Source of the DNA: Bacillota bacterium
Lineage (GTDB): Bacteria; Bacillota; Syntrophomonadia; Syntrophomonadales; Syntrophomonadaceae
Assembly (NCBI GenBank): GCA_017861475.1
Contig: JAGFXV010000020.1
Span: 1 to 10,977, forward strand
Direction of reading: 5' to 3'
DNA length: 10,977 nt
Shown: one piece after another, positions 1 to 5,587 of the stretch
Numbering within the stretch: position 1 is the first letter of the stretch
How the letters are laid out: every line of letters begins with the position of its first letter
Translations under genes and position numbers: made by a program
Notes under the pieces: generated by a model
Databases searched by the model: none
Told to the model about the DNA's origin: nothing
The model's input: only the letters and a program-made list of their open reading frames with translations

Positions 1-5
1 AAAAT

Positions 6-27
6 TAAACATTTAAGCAAATGTTTA
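6..27. repeat. Perfect inverted repeat upstream of rodA
   Basis: Arms TAAACATTT (6-14) and AAATGTTTA (19-27) are perfectly complementary around the four-base spacer AAGC. No T-run follows on the plus strand, so it is not a textbook terminator. It could be an operator for a dimeric regulator or the end hairpin of a gene to the left of the window. The sequence does not decide between these. Confidence 0.5.
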
Positions 28-42
28 GTCTTGCTGCGGAAC

Positions 43-72
43 TGGACAGGGCTGTTTTATTACCCCTATAAT
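43..72 (+). promoter_or_regulatory. Candidate sigma-A promoter for rodA
   Basis: TGGACA (43-48, 5/6 match to the -35 consensus) is followed after 18 bases by a perfect TATAAT (67-72). The predicted transcription start near 78-80 leaves a very short leader before the ATG at 92. If the promoter is real, the ATG at 71 lies inside the -10 box and cannot be the start codon. The gene could instead be transcribed from an upstream operon promoter outside the window. Confidence 0.35.
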
Positions 73-91
73 GGAGCAGGGGGGGTCTAAA

Positions 92-1228
92 ATGCAAATA
101 AAACGAATAAAGTTTTTAGATAAAGGTTTTATATTTAGTCTGAGTTTGATCCTGGCTTTTGGAATGATCATTCTTTACAGCGCCAGCAGCGGCATTGGCA
201 GCGATCCGGTGTACTATGTAAAGAAACAAATTTTGTGGTTGATCGTCGGCCTTGCCATAGCGGTTATGATCGTCCGCTTTGATTATTCGCAGTTGGAAGG
301 GTATTGGAAGTATCTGTACGGTATATCCATAGTCACGCTCATTATTGTTTTGATTTTCGGACAGGAAGTAAGAGGTACGACCGGGTGGATCGGAATTGGA
401 CCGTTTCCGAAAATGCAGCCGGCCGAATTTACAAAGATCCTGCTCATCCTTGCATTTGCTGCTTATTTAAACAAACGTAAAGATTATCTGAACAATTTTA
501 AAGAAATGCTGCCTTGCTTTATTTTTATGGGCATTCCCTGTGCACTGATCATGATGCAGCCGGATTTAGGAACCGCTCTGGTTTACATTGCCGTGACTTT
601 TGCCATGATGTTTATTGCCGGTGCCAATCCGAGGACGCTGGGCAAAATCATTTTTATCACAGTGCTTTTTATTACCCTGATCCTGTTTATGCATTTTAAA
701 TTTGACACATGGCTGCCGCTGGATGACTATCAGATCGACAGACTGGTGGTCTTTATCGATCCTTATAACGATGGTCAGGGTGGACGGGGAGCAGGCTGGA
801 ACACGATTCAGTCTCTGGTTGCCATTGGCTCCGGCGGCCTGACCGGCAAAGGGCTGTTTAACGGCAGTCAGGTACAATTGAACTTTTTACCGGAACATCA
901 CACCGATTTTATTTATGCGGTTATTGGTGAAGAACTGGGTTTTATCGGTGCGGTATTGGTTATCCTTTTTTATGGGATACTATTGGTGAGGGCAGTAGTG
1001 ATCAGTTTCAATGCCAATGATTTATACGGCAGTTATCTGGTGATTGGCATATCGGCCATGTGGATGTTTCATATCTTTGAAAATATCGGCATGTCGATCG
1101 GCATCATGCCGATCACCGGCATACCGTTGCCATTCTTAAGTTATGGAGGCAGTGCCATGCTGACCAACATGCTGGCGGTGGGCCTGATTCTAAGTGTCAA
1201 CATGAGAGGGAAAAAGCTGGTCTTTTAA
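92..1228 (+). CDS. rodA: RodA-type SEDS peptidoglycan glycosyltransferase
   Basis: A polytopic membrane protein of about 378 aa, normal length for the SEDS family (RodA/FtsW/SpoVE), which polymerises lipid II with a class B penicillin-binding protein. Family motifs are in order: QPAEFTK (about 109-115), QPDLGTA, the long extracellular stretch with WNTIQSLVAIGSGG, then LPEHHTDFIYAVIGEELGF with Asp272 in the HTDF motif, the position known to be essential in RodA, and the C-terminal GIPLPFLSYGGSAM. The HTDFIYAV..EELGF form favours RodA over FtsW, as does the sporulation context. I place the start at 92 because AGGGGGGG (78-85) sits 6 bases upstream. An in-frame ATG at 71 would add seven hydrophilic residues and overlaps a TATAAT box. 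The DUF1232 gene follows after 20 bases on the same strand. No mreB, min or pbp genes are visible here. Confidence 0.9.
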   Translation: MQIKRIKFLDKGFIFSLSLILAFGMIILYSASSGIGSDPVYYVKKQILWLIVGLAIAVMIVRFDYSQLEGYWKYLYGISIVTLIIVLIFGQEVRGTTGWIGIGPFPKMQPAEFTKILLILAFAAYLNKRKDYLNNFKEMLPCFIFMGIPCALIMMQPDLGTALVYIAVTFAMMFIAGANPRTLGKIIFITVLFITLILFMHFKFDTWLPLDDYQIDRLVVFIDPYNDGQGGRGAGWNTIQSLVAIGSGGLTGKGLFNGSQVQLNFLPEHHTDFIYAVIGEELGFIGAVLVILFYGILLVRAVVISFNANDLYGSYLVIGISAMWMFHIFENIGMSIGIMPITGIPLPFLSYGGSAMLTNMLAVGLILSVNMRGKKLVF

Positions 1229-1248
1229 TGGAGGAGAGGAGCTAGGGG

Positions 1249-1695
1249 ATGAAAAAGGAAGGAATTGATATTGATATGGCGCGCGGCAAATTGCAGGAAG
1301 CGATTATGCTAATACCAAATTATTTGAAACTTCTTTACCGACTGACCCGCGACAACCGGGTCAAGACTGCTGAAAAAGCTCTGCTTTTGGCGACGGCTGC
1401 CTATGTTGTCTCGCCCATCGATTTTCTGCCGGATTTTATACCGTTTGTTGGTCAGATCGATGATGTTTTACTGGTGGCTTTGATCCTGAAAAGATTCATG
1501 AACAGCATAAGTCCGCAGGTGCTCTATCAGCACTGGGACGGGCGCCCGGATCTGCTGCGCAATATAGATCAGATCCTGTCCTGGTCACGATTTTTTCTTC
1601 CGGCTGACGTTTACAATAAAGTCGTGCGCAAGGCACGGGAAAATCCTGCTGCCGACATCCATGAAACCATCGATGCGGAGTATGACATAAGGTAA
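1249..1695 (+). CDS. DUF1232 (YkvA-like) small membrane protein
   Basis: A 148-aa protein with the DUF1232 core at about residues 43-80. Its hallmark is SPIDFLPDFIPFVGQIDDV, a Pro/Asp-rich turn between hydrophobic helices, followed by hydrophobic VLLVALILKRF. The flanks are helical and charged: RLTRDNRVKTAEK before, and a long hydrophilic C-terminal tail after (about 84-148). The biochemical function of the family is unknown; members are usually called YkvA family and are thought to be membrane associated. A strong purine-rich ribosome site (GGAGGAGAGGAG, 1230-1241) precedes the ATG, and the gene begins 20 bases after rodA, so the two are probably cotranscribed. Position in a cell-shape/sporulation cluster hints at an envelope role, which is inference only. 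There is an 89-base gap to the next gene. Confidence 0.85.
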   Translation: MKKEGIDIDMARGKLQEAIMLIPNYLKLLYRLTRDNRVKTAEKALLLATAAYVVSPIDFLPDFIPFVGQIDDVLLVALILKRFMNSISPQVLYQHWDGRPDLLRNIDQILSWSRFFLPADVYNKVVRKARENPAADIHETIDAEYDIR

Positions 1696-1768
1696 GGAAT
1701 TTCTCATAAATTCAGATTTTTGCGCGGGATCTGCAAAGCTGACATAAAATAGCCAGGCTTACTATATA
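1685..1768 (+). promoter_or_regulatory. Possible promoters ahead of spoIVFA-like gene
   Basis: Two weak candidates lie here. First, CATAAATT (1705-1712) matches 7 of 8 positions of the sigma-E -10 consensus as I recall it (CATACAHT). ACATAAG (1685-1691) sits 13 bases upstream as a poor -35. A sigma-E promoter would suit a spoIVF operon, which is mother-cell expressed in Bacillus subtilis. Second, CTGACA (1739-1744), then 18 bases, then TATATA (1763-1768) resembles a vegetative promoter. Neither is convincing alone. Readthrough from rodA is also possible because no terminator is seen in the gap. Confidence 0.3.
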
Positions 1769-1793
1769 TTTATTAAAAAGTCAGGTGGTGAGC

Positions 1794-2372
1794 GTGGTGT
1801 TTTATAGTTTTAAGATCCGTCTTTTGATGGTAATCGTTTTGGCTGCTGTACTGGGATTGGTCATGCAGTCCAACAGCCCCGGCAAGCAGGCGGTAGAGCC
1901 GGTCCTGCGATACATAATGACGTCTGATGATACACTCACTGAGACCTTCAATAATCTCATCCCCCAACCGGCTGATAACAGCCTCACGAAACTGCCTGCT
2001 TCTGCCCGAACGCTGTTAAAGGCACCCTGCGACTATATAAAAGTTGAAAAAAATTACGGCTCATATTGGAGTGATGAACTGGATCGCAAGGCTTTTAACC
2101 CGGGGATGAGTTTTAAAGTTGCCCAAAGTACACCGGTCAAAGCTGTTTTGCCGGGAACTGTACAGGCAATCACCAGGGAAAGCCAAGAGTATACGGTTAA
2201 AATCAAACATGCCGGCAATTTGGAATCAATTTACGGGGGGCTGCAGGAAATAGATGTGAAAGTTGACCATCCGGTGCTGATTGAACAGGTCATAGGCAAA
2301 ACCGGTGATCAGTTTTATTTTGAATTACGCAGCAAGGACGATCCCGTCAATCCCCAAAGTATTTTTAAATAA
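1794..2372 (+). CDS. spoIVFA: SpoIVFA-like protein with degenerate LytM/M23 domain
   Basis: About 192 aa: a short basic N-terminus, one membrane segment (about residues 9-25, LLMVIVLAAVLGLVM), a linker, then a LytM/M23-like beta domain (about 95-192) with TPVKAVLPGTVQAI, YTVKIKHAG, ESIYGGL and FYFELRSKDDPVNP. The zinc ligands of active M23 peptidases are gone: the HxxxD site aligns with NPGMSF, and the HLHFE site reads QFYFE. A catalytically dead LytM domain behind one transmembrane helix, directly before an M50 protease, is the SpoIVFA arrangement. SpoIVFA tethers and inhibits SpoIVFB with BofA and is itself cut by SpoIVB. Start choice: AGGTGG (1783-1788) is spaced 5 bases from the GTG at 1794; in-frame GTGs at 1785, 1788 and 1797 are alternatives. 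Sequence similarity to SpoIVFA itself is inferred from context and layout, so the symbol is provisional. Confidence 0.75.
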   Translation: MVFYSFKIRLLMVIVLAAVLGLVMQSNSPGKQAVEPVLRYIMTSDDTLTETFNNLIPQPADNSLTKLPASARTLLKAPCDYIKVEKNYGSYWSDELDRKAFNPGMSFKVAQSTPVKAVLPGTVQAITRESQEYTVKIKHAGNLESIYGGLQEIDVKVDHPVLIEQVIGKTGDQFYFELRSKDDPVNPQSIFK

Positions 2373-2374
2373 CT

Positions 2375-3232
2375 ATGATTCTCGGTAAAATTGCCGGGGT
2401 GCGTATACGGATAAACTGGCTGTTTTTGCTGGTCTGTGCAGTCTATACGTATCTGGGGCTGGGAATTGAGATACTGGTGATCTTTGCTGCAGTTCTGCTC
2501 CACGAACTCAGCCACACCATCATGGCTGCCCTTTTAAAGGTCAGGGTGGCTGAAATTGAGTTGCTGCCTTTTGGCGGACAGGCAAGGATCGATGATTTTA
2601 CCGGACTGGATCCTGACCGGGAAATCTATATCGCTTTGGCCGGGCCCATTATGAGCCTCTCCTTGGCGGCGTTTTTTTATTTTCTGCCGCCAACCCTTCC
2701 TTTAAAGACCTCCTGGTTGATTCAAATCAATCTGTTTCTGGGCATATTTAATTTCCTGCCGGCTTTGCCGTTGGATGGCGGGCGGGTATTAAGAGCCTGG
2801 CTGTCCTTGCATATAGGTTATAAAAGAGCCACGTCAATATCTGCCGGGCTGGGCAAGGTGATCGCAATTCTCTTGTGTGCCTATGGCGGGTACCTTTTTT
2901 ATTTTCAGCAAAGCGGTGCCAATTATATGCTGGCAGGCCTCATTTTATTTTGGGCGGCGCGCCGTGAAGGCTTGTTGCTAAGTTATGCCTTTATGCGCTA
3001 TCTGGTAAATAAAAAAAGTGAACTGGCCGGGAAGGGTTTTCTTGCCTCCCATCAGGTGGTAGGCATTGAAGACACTTTGGTAAAGAGCATCCTGGAGTCG
3101 ACCCGTCCCAGCTATTATACAGTGGTGCTGGTACTTAATCAGCAGCATCAGCCGCTGGGCCTGATCAGCGAAGCGCAAATGATTGAATGCCTTTTCAATC
3201 AGGGGCCGCATGCGCGGCTGAAAGATTGTTAA
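2375..3232 (+). CDS. spoIVFB: SpoIVFB-like M50 site-2 protease with C-terminal CBS-type region
   Basis: A 285-aa intramembrane zinc metalloprotease. HELSH (residues 43-47) provides two zinc His ligands and the catalytic Glu44 inside a hydrophobic helix. FNFLPALPLDGGR (about 125-137) supplies the third ligand, Asp134. The second motif LPFGGQARID (about 64-73) and membrane segments around 12-45, 84-105, 115-135, 158-175 and 180-195 fit family M50B. The C-terminal part (about 215-285, with VVGIEDTLVKSILES and YYTVVLVLNQQHQPLGLISEAQMIE) resembles a single CBS-like domain, as in SpoIVFB, where it binds ATP and substrate. The expected role is to release sigma-K from pro-sigma-K at the outer forespore membrane. 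The ATG is 2 bases after the upstream stop, indicating translational coupling with the SpoIVFA-like gene. A housekeeping site-2 protease is the alternative, but the pairing argues for the sporulation type. Confidence 0.87.
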   Translation: MILGKIAGVRIRINWLFLLVCAVYTYLGLGIEILVIFAAVLLHELSHTIMAALLKVRVAEIELLPFGGQARIDDFTGLDPDREIYIALAGPIMSLSLAAFFYFLPPTLPLKTSWLIQINLFLGIFNFLPALPLDGGRVLRAWLSLHIGYKRATSISAGLGKVIAILLCAYGGYLFYFQQSGANYMLAGLILFWAARREGLLLSYAFMRYLVNKKSELAGKGFLASHQVVGIEDTLVKSILESTRPSYYTVVLVLNQQHQPLGLISEAQMIECLFNQGPHARLKDC

Positions 3233-3236
3233 AGGA

Positions 3237-3479
3237 TTAAAGTCTTATGCGGGTAAACGCCTTGCATTGCAGCATGGCTTTTTCCAGTTCAGCGTAATCA
3301 CATTTGCTGCAGGCAGCACATCTTTCTACTGCCATATTGTTATTAAAATGCTTGCGCACTGCCAGGGCCAGATCTCTTAAATCTTGCAGTTCCTCCTTGA
3401 GCGCAGCAATTTCAGTATCCCTGGCTGCCAATTCTGCTTCCAATTTTTGAATGGTCTGTTCGGTCGTTTCTGCCTGCAA
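3237..3479 (-). CDS. Small coiled-coil protein with four cysteines, unknown function
   Basis: An 80-aa protein I do not recognise. Residues 5-42 (IQKLEAELAARDTEIAALKE and onward) form a clear heptad-rich coiled coil. The C-terminal third holds Cys54, Cys57, Cys60 and Cys72 (C-x2-C-x2-C-x11-C), a spacing compatible with metal or Fe-S binding or disulfides. There is no signal peptide or membrane segment, so it is probably cytoplasmic. The start is a TTG; it is supported by a very strong ribosome site, AAGGAGGAG (complement of 3486-3494), about 6 bases upstream, and no better in-frame ATG exists before the Cys region. It is convergent with spoIVFB, with only 4 bases between the stops. Coding status is supported by the ribosome site and biased amino-acid pattern, but the function is open. 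Confidence 0.72.
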   Translation of the reverse strand: MQAETTEQTIQKLEAELAARDTEIAALKEELQDLRDLALAVRKHFNNNMAVERCAACSKCDYAELEKAMLQCKAFTRIRL

Positions 3480-3503
3480 AATATTCTCCTCCTTACAACA
3501 GAG

Positions 3504-3535
3504 CGAGCCTGAAACCAGGCTCGAATTTTCTTCCT
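3504..3535 (+). terminator. Hairpin with T-rich tail, candidate terminator for plus strand
   Basis: CGAGCCTG (3504-3511) and CAGGCTCG (3516-3523) form a perfect 8-bp GC-rich stem with an AAAC loop. The plus strand continues AATTTTCTTCCTTT, which fits a rho-independent terminator. It would end transcripts running out of spoIVFB, after they pass antisense through the 80-aa gene. On the minus strand no T-run follows and the hairpin sits just upstream of that gene's ribosome site, so a leader role is an alternative. Confidence 0.55.
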
Positions 3536-3541
3536 TTAAAC

Positions 3542-3570
3542 AGGATAACGGCTGTTGCCTTTTTTGGCAA
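3542..3570 (-). promoter_or_regulatory. Weak promoter candidate for the small Cys protein
   Basis: On the minus strand TTGCCA (complement of 3565-3570, 5/6) is followed after 17 bases by TATCCT (complement of 3542-3547, 4/6). It lies inside the long hairpin at 3546-3582. The gene could alternatively be expressed by readthrough from the ABC operon. Low confidence. Confidence 0.22.
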
Positions 3571-3582
3571 GTTCAGCCGTTA
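3546..3582 (-). terminator. Two-part hairpin after the ABC permease gene
   Basis: Outer arms TAACGGCTG (3546-3554) and CAGCCGTTA (3574-3582) pair over 9 bp. Inner arms TTGCC (3555-3559) and GGCAA (3566-3570) add 5 bp, with a three-base bulge (GTT) and a T6 loop. It begins about 20 bases downstream of the permease stop, the expected place for the end of the minus-strand operon. The following minus-strand bases (TCCTGTTTAAAGG) are only partly T-rich, so termination may be incomplete, allowing readthrough into the 80-aa gene. Confidence 0.5.
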
Positions 3583-3601
3583 TGTGCAGCTATCCCTGAT
3601 T

Positions 3602-4372
3602 TTATAATTCAAGTTTACGGTCGTAGATCACCGCTGCCAGGATAAACAATATGATGGCCAGCACCAGATAGCTCAGACTGGACATGTTCATGTTGCTGAT
3701 ATAGTTCGCTGCATCGCCTGAGATCTGAATCATCATATGGTAGAGCTCATCGCTGCCGGTACCCAGAGCATCGAGTATTTTTCCGGATAATATAAGTGTA
3801 ATGATGAAAGTTACTGCCGTGACAAGCCCTGAAAATTTTGCGCTCAACTTGCCTGCGATCTGGCTGAAAAAACTGGTGCAGCATAAAAAAGTCAAAAATA
3901 CCAGACCGGACACATAGAACGCCAGCAAAGATTGGAATAGCTGCGGATTGTTATACAGCATCATCAGACTTTGCTGCTGGGTCGTTAAATATTGAGAAAG
4001 TTTGGTTACATAGAGAAGATAACTGCTCAAAGCGATCAACAGCGTTCCCCCGATATACTGGGTCAGCAGTACTGCCATCTTAGCACCTAAAATCATAGCG
4101 CCGGATACCGGCAGCGACATGACCAGATAAACAGTATTTTGGCTCCACTCGCGTGACAACAACTTGAAAGAAGATATCAGCGGCAAAAGTCCGGCCAGCC
4201 CCAGCAGCAAAATCAAGGGAAAAATAAGCAACGGGGCTTTTTGATCCGAGCTCAGCAGAAAACCTGCAGTGACCAGTGCCACGCCGATTACAACGATCAT
4301 AATCTCAGCGGTAACTTCGTGCAGGTCTTTCAAATACAGTTTGGTGAACATTTTAAGTTTACTGTTGGACAT
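3602..4372 (-). CDS. ABC-2 type transporter permease
   Basis: A 256-aa integral membrane protein with about six predicted membrane segments (roughly 23-41, 47-67, 91-121, 146-168, 182-200, 232-250) and a short charged C-terminus (YDRKLEL). The N-terminal topology and the loop SREWSQNTVYLVMSLPVSGAM between the second and third segments are typical of ABC-2 permeases, where a similar REW..GT..LLLSLPVS motif recurs. It would form the membrane channel for the ATPase encoded just upstream; the two genes overlap by 14 bases. The ribosome site AAGGAGG (complement of 4382-4388) lies 9 bases before the ATG, inside the end of the ATPase gene. The substrate cannot be read from sequence. Related GntR-linked systems are induced by envelope-active compounds in several Bacillota, which is a hint only. 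Confidence 0.82.
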   Translation of the reverse strand: MSNSKLKMFTKLYLKDLHEVTAEIMIVVIGVALVTAGFLLSSDQKAPLLIFPLILLLGLAGLLPLISSFKLLSREWSQNTVYLVMSLPVSGAMILGAKMAVLLTQYIGGTLLIALSSYLLYVTKLSQYLTTQQQSLMMLYNNPQLFQSLLAFYVSGLVFLTFLCCTSFFSQIAGKLSAKFSGLVTAVTFIITLILSGKILDALGTGSDELYHMMIQISGDAANYISNMNMSSLSYLVLAIILFILAAVIYDRKLEL

Positions 4373-5057
4373 TGCGAAAGGCCTCCTTCATTATTTCAAC
4401 CAGCGACAATCCTTTGGTCATTCGTAATTCTTCCGCCGAACCGCTGACTACGATCCTGCCCTGATCGATGAAAAATACCTCGTCGACCAGGCTTTCCACA
4501 TCATTTATCTCATGGGTGGAAATGATAATGGTTTGTTCACCTTCACGGAAATCCCGGATCAGTGTATTGATGATTTCTTCCCGGGTAAGTATATCGATAC
4601 CTGAGAGCGGTTCATCCAGCAGCAGATAAGGCGCGCGCCTGGAAACGGTCAGAAGCAATTTGCATTTGGCCCGTTGCCCTTTGGATATTTTGCCGATCTT
4701 CATATCCTCCCGCAAATTTAAAAAGCCGAGCAATTCCGTGTATTTATTATCATCCCAATCGGCATAGAAACTGCGCATAAAATCGGCTGCCTGCTTTAAC
4801 GTCCACCATCCATAAAGATAATCGATCTCCGGCAGGAAGGCTATTTTATCCCGGCTTTGGCGGGGCTTTTGACCATCTACCAGTACATGACCGGAATCAG
4901 GCTGATTCAAACCTGCGATCATCTTCATTGCAGTTGATTTGCCCGCTCCATTGGGTCCAAACAAACCAATTATTTTACCCGGGCTGAATTGTAAATTCAG
5001 ATGATCAAGCGCCTGAACATTACCAAAACGCTTGCCAACGTGATCAAATTCAATCAT
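4359..5057 (-). CDS. ABC transporter ATPase (YtrB-like)
   Basis: A 232-aa stand-alone nucleotide-binding subunit. Walker A is GPNGAGKST (34-42). The Q-loop region reads LPEIDYLYGW with Glu77 where Gln is usual. The signature is ISKGQ (124-128) rather than LSGGQ, Walker B is YLLLDEP with Glu149, the D-loop is SGID, and the switch His is His182 in STHEI. The variant signature and Q-loop are common in the subgroup of ATPases that sits beside YtrA-type GntR regulators, so the enzyme is probably active. It energises the permease encoded downstream. Its ATG overlaps the regulator's stop by 8 bases, with GGGAG 9 bases upstream, so all three genes are translationally coupled. The soluble protein should act as a dimer on the cytoplasmic membrane face. 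Confidence 0.9.
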   Translation of the reverse strand: MIEFDHVGKRFGNVQALDHLNLQFSPGKIIGLFGPNGAGKSTAMKMIAGLNQPDSGHVLVDGQKPRQSRDKIAFLPEIDYLYGWWTLKQAADFMRSFYADWDDNKYTELLGFLNLREDMKIGKISKGQRAKCKLLLTVSRRAPYLLLDEPLSGIDILTREEIINTLIRDFREGEQTIIISTHEINDVESLVDEVFFIDQGRIVVSGSAEELRMTKGLSLVEIMKEAFRNVQQ

Positions 5058-5439
5058 TCGTTATTGCTCCCTTCATCTCCATTAAACGACGGTTTAATAT
5101 TTCTGTAATCTGTTGCTGGGAATAGCCAAGCGAATTCATTTCTCCGAAAAAGCGGTCCAGGATGTCGTCGGCCATCTCTTGCCTGATCGCGCTGATCATT
5201 TCCGTATTCGCTTTGACAAAAGTGCCCTGCCCGCGGATCGTTTCCGTCAGACCGATCCTTTCCAGCTCCTGATAGGCTCGTTGCACGGTATTGGGATTGA
5301 CGCTAACCTTCAGCGCGTAATCCCGCTGGGAAGGAATTTTATCTCCGGGATTCAAAGTCCCGCGGATCAATTGCTTTTGAAAATCTTCGATGATCTGTTT
5401 GTAAATTGCTTTTGATTTATCGTAATCCAGTTGACTCAC
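5050..5439 (-). CDS. GntR-family (YtrA-type) transcriptional repressor
   Basis: A 129-aa protein: an N-terminal winged helix-turn-helix of the GntR family (about residues 8-76, with AIYKQIIEDF, GDKIPSQRDYA, VNPNTVQRAYQELE and the wing GLTETIRGQGTFV) and a short helical C-terminus of about 50 residues. That short tail instead of a ligand-binding domain defines the YtrA subfamily. It leads a three-gene operon with an ATPase and a permease and probably represses its own promoter through the inverted repeat at 5455-5478. The GTG at 5439 is taken as start because the GntR domain begins right after it, but its ribosome site is weak. An in-frame CTG four codons in is spaced about 5 bases from GAGGTGA, so a CTG start is an unusual possibility. 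The effector is unknown. Confidence 0.9.
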   Translation of the reverse strand: MSQLDYDKSKAIYKQIIEDFQKQLIRGTLNPGDKIPSQRDYALKVSVNPNTVQRAYQELERIGLTETIRGQGTFVKANTEMISAIRQEMADDILDRFFGEMNSLGYSQQQITEILNRRLMEMKGAITND

Positions 5440-5454
5440 CTCGCTTGCATGCTT

Positions 5455-5478
5455 AGTGCATTAATGTACTAGTACACT
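5455..5478. promoter_or_regulatory. Probable GntR/YtrA operator
   Basis: Read on the minus strand this is AGTGTA, 12 bases, TGCACT: an inverted repeat with one mismatch. Inside it lies a perfect 12-bp palindrome TGTACTAGTACA (5465-5476) and a second overlapping imperfect one (5456-5469). It begins 3 bases downstream of the -10 box and covers the expected transcription start, the classic place for repressor binding. The AGTGTA inverted-repeat form resembles the spaced repeat I recall for Bacillus subtilis YtrA; this was not looked up. Confidence 0.7.
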
Positions 5479-5481
5479 GTG

Positions 5482-5510
5482 ATTTTAATCAACAAGAATT
5501 AATTTGTCAA
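5482..5510 (-). promoter_or_regulatory. Near-consensus sigma-A promoter of the gntR-ABC operon
   Basis: On the minus strand a perfect TTGACA (complement of 5505-5510), a 17-base spacer and TAAAAT (complement of 5482-5487, 5/6) form an almost ideal vegetative promoter. The predicted start near 5475 gives a leader of about 36 bases to the GTG at 5439. So strong a promoter needs tight repression, which the overlapping operator can provide. Confidence 0.8.
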
Positions 5511-5532
5511 GTAGCTTGCTTATTTATTTAAA
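5504..5532 (+). promoter_or_regulatory. Weak promoter candidate for the ABC exporter operon
   Basis: TTGTCA (5504-5509, 5/6), a 17-base spacer and TTTAAA (5527-5532, 4/6) on the plus strand. Its -35 overlaps the -35 of the divergent gntR promoter almost completely, so polymerase occupancy at one would exclude the other. The -10 is poor and the assignment is tentative. Confidence 0.28.
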
Positions 5533-5587
5533 GGATTACTACAATAGCAGTATCGGATGAGCAAGAGTTAAAAGGAAATGGCGCGAA

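Noticed and set aside
71..91. rodA start at ATG 71
   Set aside because: It lacks an upstream ribosome site, overlaps a TATAAT box, and adds a hydrophilic MEQGGSK segment; ATG 92 has AGGGGGGG at good spacing.
124..149. Signature ATPase variants read as inactivation of the YtrB-like ATPase (coordinates given as residues of that protein)
   Set aside because: ISKGQ and a Glu in the Q-loop are common in this GntR-linked ATPase subgroup, and Walker A, Walker B Glu and the switch His are intact.
5113..5415. 100-residue plus-strand frame opposite the GntR gene
   Set aside because: The minus-strand frame carries a clear GntR winged helix; the plus frame has no recognisable features.
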